From assembly GCA_051866775.1 (NCBI GenBank), contig JBJDXR010000008.1:1-64000 (forward strand): a stretch of 64,000 bases of DNA. The letters run 5' to 3'. Shown here piece by piece: positions 9,052-17,759 of this stretch. Below the pieces are notes generated by a model that saw nothing but the letters and a program-made list of their open reading frames with translations, was not told where the DNA came from and did not search any database. The position numbers were made by a program, and so were the translations under genes. Position 1 is the stretch's first letter, and every line of letters starts with the position of its first letter. This DNA comes from RUG626 sp051866775. Lineage in GTDB: Bacteria; Bacillota; Clostridia; Oscillospirales; Oscillospiraceae.

Positions 9052-12000
9052 TCACGAGGACTTATAATCTCTCACAAAGGTAACGGCAGTTTCCAGCACA
9101 CGGTCGCCGGTACGCAGCTTAAGGGATATTGCCGGCTTTGTGCCGGCTTCTATCTTGATCCTGTCCTTGTATTTTGGCAGGGAATACAGCCGTGAGACCC
9201 GCTCCATCTCAAAGTCAGACAGCCCGAAGATGAGCCTTCCCTGTTTTTGAGATATTTCCGAAATGCCTGTGTCCGCCGCCTCGCCCCGCAGCAGGGCGAT
9301 ATGGATGAGGGCGTTAACCTGAGAAGGCGGATCGCCAAAGCGGTCTATAAGCTCATCGGTCATGTCATCCGCGTCCTCCTCGGTGCGGATATGAGCTATG
9401 CGCCGGTACAGATCCATGCGCTGCTCGGCACTCTGCACATAGCTCTCAGGTATGTTTGCCGAGACCGCCAGATCTGCTGAACATTCCGGCTTTTCCGCCA
9501 CCTTCTCGCCTTTTTCCTCATGGACGGCCTCCTCAAGGAGCTTCAGATACATATCGTACCCCACGCTCATCATATGTCCGGACTGCTCGGCACCCAATAT
9601 ATTGCCTGCGCCGCGTATCTCAAGGTCACGCATGGCTATTTTAAAGCCGGAGTTGAATTCCGCAAATTCCCTTATGGCCGAGAGACGTTTTTCCGCGATC
9701 TCGCTCAAAACCTTCTCCCGGCGGAAGGTGAAGTACGCAAACGCCCGGCGGCTGGAGCGCCCGACGCGCCCCCTTATCTGGTGCAGCTGCGCAAGGCCCA
9801 TCCTGTCCGCATCCTCGATGATCAGTGTGTTGACGTTGGGTATATCTATGCCGGTCTCAATTATGGTAGTGCAGACCAGCACCTGGATGTCCCCGGCCTG
9901 CATGGATTCCATGACGGAGTTTAAGGATTCCTCGTCCATTTTTCCGTGAGCCACCGCAACCGTCACGCCCTCGATCATATCGCGTATGTGTACGGCTGTG
10001 CGCTCGATGTTGTCCACCCGGTTGTGCAGGTAATATACCTGCCCTCCGCGGGATATCTCCCGGCGTATGGCATCTGCAATTACTCCCCAATCGTGCTCCA
10101 TTACGTATGTCTGCACCGGCTGGCGGTCAGAGGGCGGCTCCTCGATGGTGGACATATCCCGCACTCCAGAGAGGGCCATGTTCAATGTTCTGGGTATCGG
10201 CGTTGCGGAAAGTGTCAGCACATCAACCTGACGCGCTATTTCCTTAAGGCGCTCCTTGTGCTGGACGCCGAAACGCTGCTCCTCATCCACCACAAGAAGT
10301 CCAAGCCTTTTAAATTTAATGTCCTTCTGCAGCAGCTTGTGGGTCCCGATAATTATATCCACCTCTCCGCTCGCCAGACCGCTCACGGCCTTTTTTGTCT
10401 GTGCCGGCGAGCGGAACCTGCTTAAAACCTCGATATTTACCGGAAATCCGGAGAAGCGGCGCGCCGCGGTCTGATAATGCTGCTGGGCAAGGACCGTGGT
10501 GGGTACGAGTATGGCCGCCTGCTTGCCGTCCATTACGCACTTCATCACCGCCCTGAGAGCCACCTCAGTCTTGCCGTAGCCCACATCGCCACACAGGAGC
10601 CTATCCATTGGTACAGGACATTCCATGTCCGCCTTAATATCTCTTATGGCCCGAAGCTGGTCATCCGTCTCCTGATACTCAAAGGCGTCCTCAAACTCCT
10701 GCTGCCACGGTGTGTCCGGTGAGAAGGCGTGGCCTGTGGCCTTCCGGCGCTCCGCCTGAAGCTTTATCAGCCCGTCTGCCAGCTCCTTCACCGCGGCCTT
10801 TGCCTTTGACTTCGCACGGCTCCAGTCAGTGCCTCCAAGCTTAGAGAGCCTGACCGGCGCATCCTCGCCCGCGCCTATATATTTTGACACCATGTCCAGC
10901 TGTGTCGCCGGGATATAGAGGGAGTCCGTACCTGAATAGGCTATTTTTATATAGTCTTTTTCCACATTGTCCACCCGGCGCTTTACCATCCCCACAAAAC
11001 GCCCGATGCCGTAGTGTTCGTGCACCACCAGATCCCCGGGCGACAGGTCGGTGAAGCTGTCCAGCTTCTGGCGGTTTGAGGGCAGCTTCTTTTTTCTCCT
11101 GCCGCGGAACAAATTCTGTATTATCTGTCCCTCGGTTATCACCGCAAGCTGTATATCCGGGTATTCAAGCCCCGCGGACAGGGCGCCCTCGGCTATGACG
11201 CAGGTGCCCTTCGGCGGCAGCTGCCTCAGTTCAAAGTCAAAGGAACAGGCGATATCATGCTTTTCAAGGTACTCCTTTAATATCTCTCCCCGGCGCTTAT
11301 CTCTCACAAGCACCACCACCCTGTATCCCGAACGCATATAGTGGGAGATATCGCTGGAGGCCGTCTCAAGGCTTCCGCCATAGCTGGGAAGCTGCTTTGC
11401 GGTCATAGAGGATATAGTCTTTGGGGGCAGGGGATAGGCGCTTGTGGTGAAGCTTGCCATCATTATTACCGGAAATTCCCCAAGCCGCTCGGTAAGACTG
11501 TCCCAATCCTCCGTCAGGCGCCCCGCATCCCCATCGATCACACCAGATTCTTTGAGGGCAGTCATATCCTGATTAAGCTGCCAGATGAAATTCTTTGCCC
11601 GGTCAGCCAGTCTGCCCGGCTCGCACATTATTATGACTGCGTCCTCCGGAAGATAGTCCACAGCCGTTGCCGGCTCATAGATAAGGTCCAGATACCTGTC
11701 GGAGGCCGGCAGCGGACGGCCTTCCTTTACACGGTTTAAATCTCCAAGGACATTTTCAAGCAGTTCCTTTTTCACGCTCTTTTTTCTTAAAAGGCGCTTG
11801 CCGTAGTCATCCATACGGCGCGCCAGCGCCTCAGCGCCACCCTTGGCCGCGCTGACAGATATCTCCCTGGAGGGCAGGATCAACCCGCTCTCTATGACCT
11901 CCACCCGGCGTTGGCTCCCCACATCGAAATAGCCCATGGAGTCGATCTCGTCGCCGAAAAATTCACAGCGAACGGGATATTCATACGCAGGTGAGAACAC

Positions 12001-12543
12001 ATCCAGTATCCCGCCCCGTATGGCAAACTGTCCCGACCCCTCCACCTGCGCTGTGCGCTCATATCCCGCGCGCACGAGCGTAGAGGCAAGCTCCGTGAGG
12101 TCAAAGCTTGCACCGGTTTTAAGCTCTACCGTCAGGCTCTCCAGCACGTCGGGCGGCATGGTGCGAAGCATAAGCGCGTCGGGCGTGGTCACTGTAAAGC
12201 CAGCCTTGCCGCTTAAAAATTTGTGCAGCTGTGCCAGACGCCGCCGCTCCCCGTCCCGGGAGACGCCCTCGGCGTTATAAAAGACAAAATCCCGACCAAA
12301 AAGCCGGTCGATCTCCTTACCGGTAAAGCCCGCCGCATCAGATGCAAGGCGCCCTGCCTCCCCCTCATCGGCACATATTGCCACCACAGGCCGGCCGGTT
12401 ATCTCATATATCGCCGCGGCGGCGTGTGCCCGCGGCAGCGCGCCGGTACCGGAAAGCAGTGCCGGGCAGCGCCCCGCATCTATTGCCGAGAGCACCCGTT
12501 CAAAATTTTCTTCCCTCGCTATCGCCTTAGTCAGGATTTCCAT
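9052..12543 (-). CDS. mfd: transcription-repair coupling factor Mfd
   Basis: Removes RNA polymerase stalled at lesions and recruits UvrA. The 1163-residue protein has the UvrB-like N-terminal module, the RNA-polymerase-interacting domain (SPGDLVVHEHYGIGRFVGM), and a RecG-like translocase with Walker A GDVGYGKTEVA and Walker B DEEQ. The helicase motif QLHQIRGRVGRS and the C-terminal TRCF domain follow. The start is set at 12543, where MEILTKAIAREEN begins and GGAG sits 5 nt upstream. An upstream in-frame extension to 12603 has no ribosome-binding site and runs through a hairpin. It follows rsmG after a 241-bp structured gap. Confidence 0.95.
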   Translation of the reverse strand: MEILTKAIAREENFERVLSAIDAGRCPALLSGTGALPRAHAAAAIYEITGRPVVAICADEGEAGRLASDAAGFTGKEIDRLFGRDFVFYNAEGVSRDGERRRLAQLHKFLSGKAGFTVTTPDALMLRTMPPDVLESLTVELKTGASFDLTELASTLVRAGYERTAQVEGSGQFAIRGGILDVFSPAYEYPVRCEFFGDEIDSMGYFDVGSQRRVEVIESGLILPSREISVSAAKGGAEALARRMDDYGKRLLRKKSVKKELLENVLGDLNRVKEGRPLPASDRYLDLIYEPATAVDYLPEDAVIIMCEPGRLADRAKNFIWQLNQDMTALKESGVIDGDAGRLTEDWDSLTERLGEFPVIMMASFTTSAYPLPPKTISSMTAKQLPSYGGSLETASSDISHYMRSGYRVVVLVRDKRRGEILKEYLEKHDIACSFDFELRQLPPKGTCVIAEGALSAGLEYPDIQLAVITEGQIIQNLFRGRRKKKLPSNRQKLDSFTDLSPGDLVVHEHYGIGRFVGMVKRRVDNVEKDYIKIAYSGTDSLYIPATQLDMVSKYIGAGEDAPVRLSKLGGTDWSRAKSKAKAAVKELADGLIKLQAERRKATGHAFSPDTPWQQEFEDAFEYQETDDQLRAIRDIKADMECPVPMDRLLCGDVGYGKTEVALRAVMKCVMDGKQAAILVPTTVLAQQHYQTAARRFSGFPVNIEVLSRFRSPAQTKKAVSGLASGEVDIIIGTHKLLQKDIKFKRLGLLVVDEEQRFGVQHKERLKEIARQVDVLTLSATPIPRTLNMALSGVRDMSTIEEPPSDRQPVQTYVMEHDWGVIADAIRREISRGGQVYYLHNRVDNIERTAVHIRDMIEGVTVAVAHGKMDEESLNSVMESMQAGDIQVLVCTTIIETGIDIPNVNTLIIEDADRMGLAQLHQIRGRVGRSSRRAFAYFTFRREKVLSEIAEKRLSAIREFAEFNSGFKIAMRDLEIRGAGNILGAEQSGHMMSVGYDMYLKLLEEAVHEEKGEKVAEKPECSADLAVSANIPESYVQSAEQRMDLYRRIAHIRTEEDADDMTDELIDRFGDPPSQVNALIHIALLRGEAADTGISEISQKQGRLIFGLSDFEMERVSRLYSLPKYKDRIKIEAGTKPAISLKLRTGDRVLETAVTFVRDYKSS

Positions 12544-12590
12544 AAAAACTCCATTCTGGATAAAATTACCATACGCATAAAGCCGAAATA

Positions 12591-12615
12591 CCCCCTGCGA
12601 CACTATCGCGGGGGG
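12591..12615 (-). other. GC-rich hairpin in the mfd leader
   Basis: Ten-base-pair arms (12591-12600 and 12606-12615, one G-T wobble) around CACTA. On the minus strand only a poor T run follows (TATTTCGG), so it may be a weak terminator after rsmG or an attenuator before mfd. Confidence 0.45.
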
Positions 12616-12784
12616 TCGTATTCATTTCAGGGCACAAATAAAGCACGCTTTGGCCTGCACCCCTGCGCCATGGGTCAGGCCCTTACCTCCGTACCGCCAC
12701 ACTCCACCAGGGCAAAATCCTCCCAGGATAGCTATCAAAAGTGGTTGAGCGTACCGTCAAGCCGGGCTATAAACGTACCGGCCC

Positions 12785-13492
12785 TCAAAGGGGTGCCTTT
12801 GACAGCTTCGCAAAGCGCCTGGGGTACTTACCCGGTGTGGGAGATGTCTTCTCAATGACCACCGCACGTCTTAATATATCTGTTCCCGGTAGAGTATATT
12901 CACGTACTTGGGAGATCTTTCCTCCCAGCGTTTTAATCGCGCTCTTTGCCTCATTGATCTCCTCCTCGGAGTCCGCGCTTTTCATTGCTATAAACGCGCC
13001 GCCCGTCTTAACAAACGGCATACACAGCTCGGTGAGCATATTAAGCCGGGCAACCGCGCGTGAGACTGTGATATCAAAGCGCTCCCGGTATTCCGGGTCA
13101 TTTCCTAGCTCCTCCGCGCGGCCGTGGATGCACCTTGCCGTGAGCGCCGTTTTCTCACAGACCTCACGAAGAAAATTTACCTTCTTCTCTGTGCTGTCCA
13201 CCAGGGTAAGATCTATATCCGGCCCGGCAATAAGCAGCGGCAGCCCCGGAAAGCCAGCACCGGTGCCGATATCAATGACCCTTTTTCCACTGAAATCATA
13301 TTCCCTAAGGAGGGCTATGCTGTCGAGAAAATGCAGCCGCGCCGCATCCTCCTCACCCTTTATGGCCGTCAGATTAAACTCCTGGTTCCGCTCCATAAGA
13401 AGCTCATAATATTCACGGAAGGCCCCCGGCGCCCTCGCTGGAAGCTTAAGCCCCATATCACCGGCGCCGGAGGCGATTATTTCCTCAAACAT
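12785..13492 (-). CDS. rsmG: 16S rRNA (guanine-527-N7)-methyltransferase RsmG
   Basis: Methylates G527 of 16S rRNA using S-adenosylmethionine. The 235-residue protein is a typical GidB. The N-terminal helix YYELLMERNQEFNLTAI is characteristic, the SAM-binding loop VIDIGTGAGFPGLPL is at 72-86, and SRAVARLNML follows. It overlaps mscL by 8 bp. In many Bacillota rsmG sits near parA-parB beside the origin; here the trio is still close (parB 2.4 kb upstream) but about 25 kb from dnaA. Loss of RsmG gives low-level streptomycin resistance in other bacteria. Confidence 0.95.
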   Translation of the reverse strand: MFEEIIASGAGDMGLKLPARAPGAFREYYELLMERNQEFNLTAIKGEEDAARLHFLDSIALLREYDFSGKRVIDIGTGAGFPGLPLLIAGPDIDLTLVDSTEKKVNFLREVCEKTALTARCIHGRAEELGNDPEYRERFDITVSRAVARLNMLTELCMPFVKTGGAFIAMKSADSEEEINEAKSAIKTLGGKISQVREYTLPGTDILRRAVVIEKTSPTPGKYPRRFAKLSKAPL

Positions 13493-13955
13493 CTCTCTTT
13501 TCCTTCAGGAGATCACGGATCTCGGTGAGAAGCACTTCCTCCTTGGACGGTGCCGGCTCCGGCTCAGCCGCTGCCTCCGCGGCCTCCTCCTTGGCCTTGT
13601 TGCGCTCGGCAAGCTCATGTGCCTTATTGAAGGCTTTGATAACAAGGAAAACAATAAACGCCACAAGGATAAAGTCGATTATCGTACCGAGAAACGTACC
13701 GATGCCGATCGTCACACCGGCTTCCGCCACTGCTCCGGCCTCATCAAGAACCTCTTCCTTAAGTACGATATTCAGTTTCGTCAGGTCGACCCCGCCGCAG
13801 ATCCAGCCTACAACAGGCATGAACACGTCGTTGACCAGCGAGGTCGTTATCTTGCCGAAGGCCGTAGCAACTATGACGCCGACTGCCATATCGAGGACAT
13901 TTCCTCTTGTTATGAATTCCTTGAATTCTTTAAAGAACCCCTTTTTTTCAGCCAT
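13485..13955 (-). CDS. mscL: large-conductance mechanosensitive channel MscL
   Basis: Homopentameric membrane channel that opens under high membrane tension to release solutes during hypo-osmotic shock. The 156-residue protein has the N-terminal amphipathic helix (FFKEFKEFITRGN), TM1 at about 18-45 with the glycine-rich DMAVGVIVATAFGK pore lining, a periplasmic-type loop and TM2 at about 80-107. A charged cytoplasmic tail rich in Glu, Ala and Lys ends it. The ATG has AGGAGG upstream and the gene overlaps rsmG by 8 bp. Confidence 0.95.
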   Translation of the reverse strand: MAEKKGFFKEFKEFITRGNVLDMAVGVIVATAFGKITTSLVNDVFMPVVGWICGGVDLTKLNIVLKEEVLDEAGAVAEAGVTIGIGTFLGTIIDFILVAFIVFLVIKAFNKAHELAERNKAKEEAAEAAAEPEPAPSKEEVLLTEIRDLLKEKRDV

Positions 13956-14020
13956 TGTTTTTCCTCCTTAATTTATTATATTGAAGCTTTTGCTGCCGCC
14001 TCGGCGGGAAAATACGTTTT

Positions 14021-15331
14021 TTACAGCTTTCTGGTCTTTTCAAGCAGCTCTTTTCCACCCATATAAGGTCTGAGGGCCTCGGGTATCCTGACGCTGCCGT
14101 CCGCCTGAAGGTTGTTTTCAAGAAATGCTATCAGCATACGGGGCGGAGCTACACAGGTGTTATTGAGGGTATGTGCAAGGTAAATATTTCCATCTTCGCC
14201 CTTTATGCGTATTTTCAGCCTGCGTGCCTGTGCGTCACCGAGATTGGAGCAGGAGCAGACCTCAAAATACTTCTGCTGTCTGGGGCTCCATGCCTCAATA
14301 TCGCAGGACTTGACCTTTAGATCCGCAAGATCTCCGGAGCAGCACTCAAGCTGGCGCACGGGGATATCAAGGCTGCGGAAAAGCTCAACAGAATAGCGCC
14401 AAAGCTTCTCGTACCAGTCCATGGACTCCTCGGGCCGGCAGACTACTATCATCTCCTGCTTTTCAAACTGGTGGATACGGTAAACCCCTCGCTCCTCAAG
14501 TCCGTGGGCGCCCTTCTCCTTGCGGAAGCATGGAGAATAGCTTGTAAGCGTGTGGGGAAGGCTCGACTCAGGGATTATCTGGTCGATATATCGGCCGATC
14601 ATGGAGTGCTCGGAGGTTCCAATGAGGTAAAGATCCTCGCCCTCTATTTTGTACATCATGGCGTCCATCTCCGGGAAGGACATGACTCCCTCCACCACGG
14701 AGCCGTGCATCATAAAGGGCGGTATCATGTAGGTGAAGCCCTTGTTTATCATAAAGTCCCTTGCGTAAGCCAGAACCGCCTCATGGAGCCGCGCAATATC
14801 GCCGATCAGATAATAAAAGCCATTGCCTGCCACCCTGCGGGCGCCGTCAAGATCTATTCCGCCCAGCGATTCCATTATGTCCGTGTGGTAAGGGATCTCA
14901 AAATCAGGCACAACAGGCTCGCCAAAGTGCTGAACCTCCACATTGCAGCTGTCGTCAGGCCCTATGGGGACTGACGGGTCAATGATCTGAGGTATCTGGA
15001 GCATGACCTGTCTGAGTTTATCAGCATATTCGTTCTCCAGCTTTTCAAGCTCAGCCAAACGGTCGGCGTTTGCCTTAACCTGCGCCTTGACCTCCTCTGC
15101 CTCAGCTGCCTTTGACGGATCCTTCTTTGCCTGGCCCATCAGCATGCCGATCTTTTTGGAGAGGGCGTTCCTGGAGGCTCTCAGCTCGTTTGCCTCATTT
15201 ATCGCCGCGCGGTTCAGCTTATCAAGCTCTGCGGCCTCGTCTACCAAGCCAAGCTTCTGGTCTTGAAATTTCTTTTTTATATTCTCTTTTACAAGCTCCG
15301 GGTTCTCTCTTATCAGCTTTATATCTATCAT
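14021..15331 (-). CDS. serS: serine--tRNA ligase
   Basis: Charges tRNA-Ser (and tRNA-Sec where present). The 436-residue class II synthetase has the long antiparallel coiled-coil arm (about residues 25-100) that grips the tRNA. Motif 2 (SPCFRKEKGAHGLEERG) and motif 3 (PPRMLIAFLENN) follow. The motif 3 lead-in NNTCVAPPR departs from the more common NGSGLAVGR form, suggesting a distinct clostridial subgroup. The start at 15331 (MIDIKLIRENPE) has AGGAGAGG upstream. An upstream in-frame codon at 15364 would overlap the preceding gene and has no canonical N-terminus. Confidence 0.94.
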   Translation of the reverse strand: MIDIKLIRENPELVKENIKKKFQDQKLGLVDEAAELDKLNRAAINEANELRASRNALSKKIGMLMGQAKKDPSKAAEAEEVKAQVKANADRLAELEKLENEYADKLRQVMLQIPQIIDPSVPIGPDDSCNVEVQHFGEPVVPDFEIPYHTDIMESLGGIDLDGARRVAGNGFYYLIGDIARLHEAVLAYARDFMINKGFTYMIPPFMMHGSVVEGVMSFPEMDAMMYKIEGEDLYLIGTSEHSMIGRYIDQIIPESSLPHTLTSYSPCFRKEKGAHGLEERGVYRIHQFEKQEMIVVCRPEESMDWYEKLWRYSVELFRSLDIPVRQLECCSGDLADLKVKSCDIEAWSPRQQKYFEVCSCSNLGDAQARRLKIRIKGEDGNIYLAHTLNNTCVAPPRMLIAFLENNLQADGSVRIPEALRPYMGGKELLEKTRKL

Positions 15332-15347
15332 TTTAACCTCTCCTTTT

Positions 15348-15941
15348 TTAGTCCACGCGGTCAATCAGTGTCTTGTAATACTCCTGCCATTTGGCCTCAA
15401 GCCTGTCAAAAAGCGGCTCTGCCAGCGCAAGCTCTGTCTTTGCAGTATCCTTGTCACCGTCATCGAGCGCTATGCGGGCGTTTAAAAGGGCCTCAAGCGC
15501 GGAGTTTATAAGCATCTGATCGTTTACGTCCTCCTTCATCTCATCGGTGACGCTTTTTACATCATCTGCCCACTGCTGTTTTGTATCCTCAAGCTCCTGA
15601 GTGAGCCGTTCAATTTCGTCCTCCTTTTCCTCAAGCTGATCTCTCAGCTCAATGTTGCTGTTCTGAAGCTCCTCGATATTCTGGAGGGCCTGTGTTGAAA
15701 ACTGGCTGTGCTGTTCCGTCAGGCTGTTTATCGTGTCGCTTGTCCTGCGCTGCTGGATAAAATATGACAGGACTATAAGCCCCAGAGCCACAATAAACAT
15801 GACGGCTACGTATATCAGGACGGCCTGCTGGCGTTTTTTCATTGCCTTTGGAGACTTGTCCTCCTGTTCCCTGGCGTCCATCAGCTCCTGCTCTTTTTCC
15901 TGCTCCTCCGGCGTTATCTCGCCGCGTTTTTCAAATTTCAT
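15348..15941 (-). CDS. single-pass membrane coiled-coil protein of unknown function
   Basis: I do not recognise a named family. The 197-residue protein has a charged N-terminal cytoplasmic segment (1-38) and one transmembrane helix (about 40-61). A long predicted coiled coil rich in Glu, Gln and Leu follows (about 65-135). The C-terminal helical part (about 140-197) looks like a TPR-type repeat. The layout resembles divisome/chromosome-associated membrane proteins such as DivIC or EzrA-like, but no signature residues are seen. It overlaps parB by 4 bp and precedes serS by 16 bp, so it is cotranscribed with parAB. Confidence 0.8.
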   Translation of the reverse strand: MKFEKRGEITPEEQEKEQELMDAREQEDKSPKAMKKRQQAVLIYVAVMFIVALGLIVLSYFIQQRRTSDTINSLTEQHSQFSTQALQNIEELQNSNIELRDQLEEKEDEIERLTQELEDTKQQWADDVKSVTDEMKEDVNDQMLINSALEALLNARIALDDGDKDTAKTELALAEPLFDRLEAKWQEYYKTLIDRVD

Positions 15942-16825
15942 TTTCTGGTTCCTCCCGCGCCCGGTTTAAGCTCCATAAGGGCGCTGTAAAGGCGCTCAAA
16001 GTCGTCTGAATCGTAATACTCTATCTCCAGCCTGCCGCGCTTTGCGCCTTGGTTTATGTGCACTTTCCGGCCCATGGCGCCGGTGAGCTGGCGCTCCGCC
16101 TCCGCAATATAATCCACTCCGTCGGCTGCTATTCTGGAATTTTTCTTTGTTTTTTCTTTTGTCCCTGAGGTCATGCGCTTTACGAGCGCCGTTGTCTCCC
16201 GTACGGACAGATTATGCTGAACGGTCTCTCGCGCGGCATCCAGCTGCTGCTGCTTATCGCTGAGCTCCAGCACCGCCCTAGCATGGCTGAGGGTCAGCTC
16301 CTGATCCTCCAGCATTTTCAAAACTTCTTCCGGGAGGTTCAATAGCCTGAGGGAATTTGCAACCACCGGTCTTGATTTTCCCACACGCTCGGCGACCTTC
16401 TCCTGAGTCATGCCGTAGCTGTCCATCAGCGACCTGTATCCCTTTGCCTCCTCGACTGGGTTTAAGTCCTCCCTTTGTAGGTTTTCTATAAGTGCAAGCT
16501 CCGCCGTCTCCTGATCGTCAGCCTCCATGATCCTGACCGGGACCTCTTTAAGCCCCGCCATTCTTGCCGCCCGCCAGCGGCGCTCTCCTGCAATTATTTG
16601 ATAATAGCCGCCGTCAAGCTTGCGGACTGTTATTGGCTGGATAAGCCCGTGCTCGCTTATTGAATCTGCAAGCTCTGAAAGCGCCTCCTCATCAAAGCTT
16701 GATCGCGGCTGATCCGCCCGCGGCTCTATTTTACTCAGTGGAAGGTATGTGCCGCCCTCCGACTGTTCCATGATATCATCTCCGAACAGAGCTCCCAGCC
16801 CTGCGCCTAAGCCTTTGGCCATCAT
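15938..16825 (-). CDS. parB: chromosome-partitioning protein ParB/Spo0J
   Basis: CTP-dependent DNA clamp that loads at parS, spreads, and recruits condensin for origin segregation. The 295-residue protein has the N-terminal ParA-stimulating peptide (MAKGLGAGLGALFGDD). The CTP-binding motif GERRWRAAR is at 80-88 and the helix-turn-helix (TQEKVAERVGKSRPVVANSL) at about 137-158. A C-terminal dimerisation part follows. It overlaps parA by 4 bp. Two perfect parS sites lie upstream of parA. Confidence 0.95.
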   Translation of the reverse strand: MMAKGLGAGLGALFGDDIMEQSEGGTYLPLSKIEPRADQPRSSFDEEALSELADSISEHGLIQPITVRKLDGGYYQIIAGERRWRAARMAGLKEVPVRIMEADDQETAELALIENLQREDLNPVEEAKGYRSLMDSYGMTQEKVAERVGKSRPVVANSLRLLNLPEEVLKMLEDQELTLSHARAVLELSDKQQQLDAARETVQHNLSVRETTALVKRMTSGTKEKTKKNSRIAADGVDYIAEAERQLTGAMGRKVHINQGAKRGRLEIEYYDSDDFERLYSALMELKPGAGGTRK

Positions 16826-17598
16826 TTCACCTTACCTTTCGTCTCATTTCGCTTTATTATCTCCTCGGCAAGAGCAATATACGCCTGTGAGCCTTTCGAC
16901 GCAAAATCATAGGCCATCACAGGCTTTCCGTGGCTTGGCGCCTCCGACAGGCGCACATTCCTCGGTATCACCGTCCCCATGACCTTGTCTTTAAAATATC
17001 TTTTTACCTCAGCCGCAACCTGAAGGGACAGGTTCGTACGCCCGTCGTACATTGTAAGCACAACGCCCTCCACGTCAAGCGCCGGGTTCAGCTTGCGCTT
17101 AATAAGCCGTATGGTGTTCATTAGATCCGACAGCCCCTCCAGCGCAAAATATTCGCACTGCACCGGTATCAGCACCGTGTCCGCCGCTACCAGGCCGTTC
17201 AGAGTAAGCAGCTCAAGGGATGGCGGGCAGTCAATAATTATGTAATCGTAGCTGTGCCGCACATTTTCAAGGGCTTTTTTCATAACATACTCGCGCTCAT
17301 CCATATCCACAAGCTCTATGACTGCGCCGGACAGGGATTTATTTGACGGAAGCAGGTCTCCGTATTTAGTTTTTAATATGGCCTTTTCCGGCTCGGTTCC
17401 GTCCACAAGCACGTTATAGGTGCCGTTTCGCGGCCTTTTTTTGTCGACACCCATCGCCGAGGTGGCGTTACCCTGCGGGTCAGCATCGCACAGCAGCACG
17501 CGTCTTCCGGCTCTGTGCAGCGCACAGCACAGGTTTACGCAGGTCGTGGTCTTTCCAACGCCGCCTTTCTGGTTTGCAACGGCTATTATTTTTCCCAT
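16822..17598 (-). CDS. parA: chromosome-partitioning ATPase ParA/Soj
   Basis: Deviant Walker-A ATPase that works with ParB in origin segregation and, in Bacillus, modulates DnaA. The 258-residue protein has KGGVGKTTT at 11-19, DADPQGNAT (switch I) and the Walker B-like YIIIDCPPS. The ATG has AAGGAG upstream. It has no sequence-specific DNA-binding N-terminal domain, so it is a chromosomal-type ParA. The two parS sites between it and gpr suggest that ParB binding could influence its transcription. Confidence 0.95.
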   Translation of the reverse strand: MGKIIAVANQKGGVGKTTTCVNLCCALHRAGRRVLLCDADPQGNATSAMGVDKKRPRNGTYNVLVDGTEPEKAILKTKYGDLLPSNKSLSGAVIELVDMDEREYVMKKALENVRHSYDYIIIDCPPSLELLTLNGLVAADTVLIPVQCEYFALEGLSDLMNTIRLIKRKLNPALDVEGVVLTMYDGRTNLSLQVAAEVKRYFKDKVMGTVIPRNVRLSEAPSHGKPVMAYDFASKGSQAYIALAEEIIKRNETKGKVK

Positions 17599-17698
17599 AT
17601 GCTCTCCTTGCGTTGATTGCCTTTATAGATACGAAAAACCGGTTTTGCCGGTGTGGTTTATTATATCTCACGTACCCGTCTATTTCAACCTTATTTTT

Positions 17699-17714
17699 TG
17701 TTTCACGTGAAACA
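17699..17714. promoter_or_regulatory. parS centromere site 1
   Basis: TGTTTCACGTGAAACA is a perfect palindromic match to the bacterial parS consensus, about 100 bp upstream of parA. Confidence 0.95.
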
Positions 17715-17736
17715 TTTTGTTGTCGGGAAAAGGTTT

Positions 17737-17752
17737 TGTTTCACGTGAAACA
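17737..17752. promoter_or_regulatory. parS centromere site 2
   Basis: A second identical copy of TGTTTCACGTGAAACA, its start 38 bp from the start of the first, just before the stop codon of gpr. Confidence 0.95.
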
Positions 17753-17759
17753 AAGCTGG

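Noticed and set aside
12691..12711. Possible tRNA or tmRNA 3' end (CTCCACCA) on the plus strand
   Set aside because: No T-arm GTTCRANNC, no cloverleaf and no matching 5' acceptor strand could be found.
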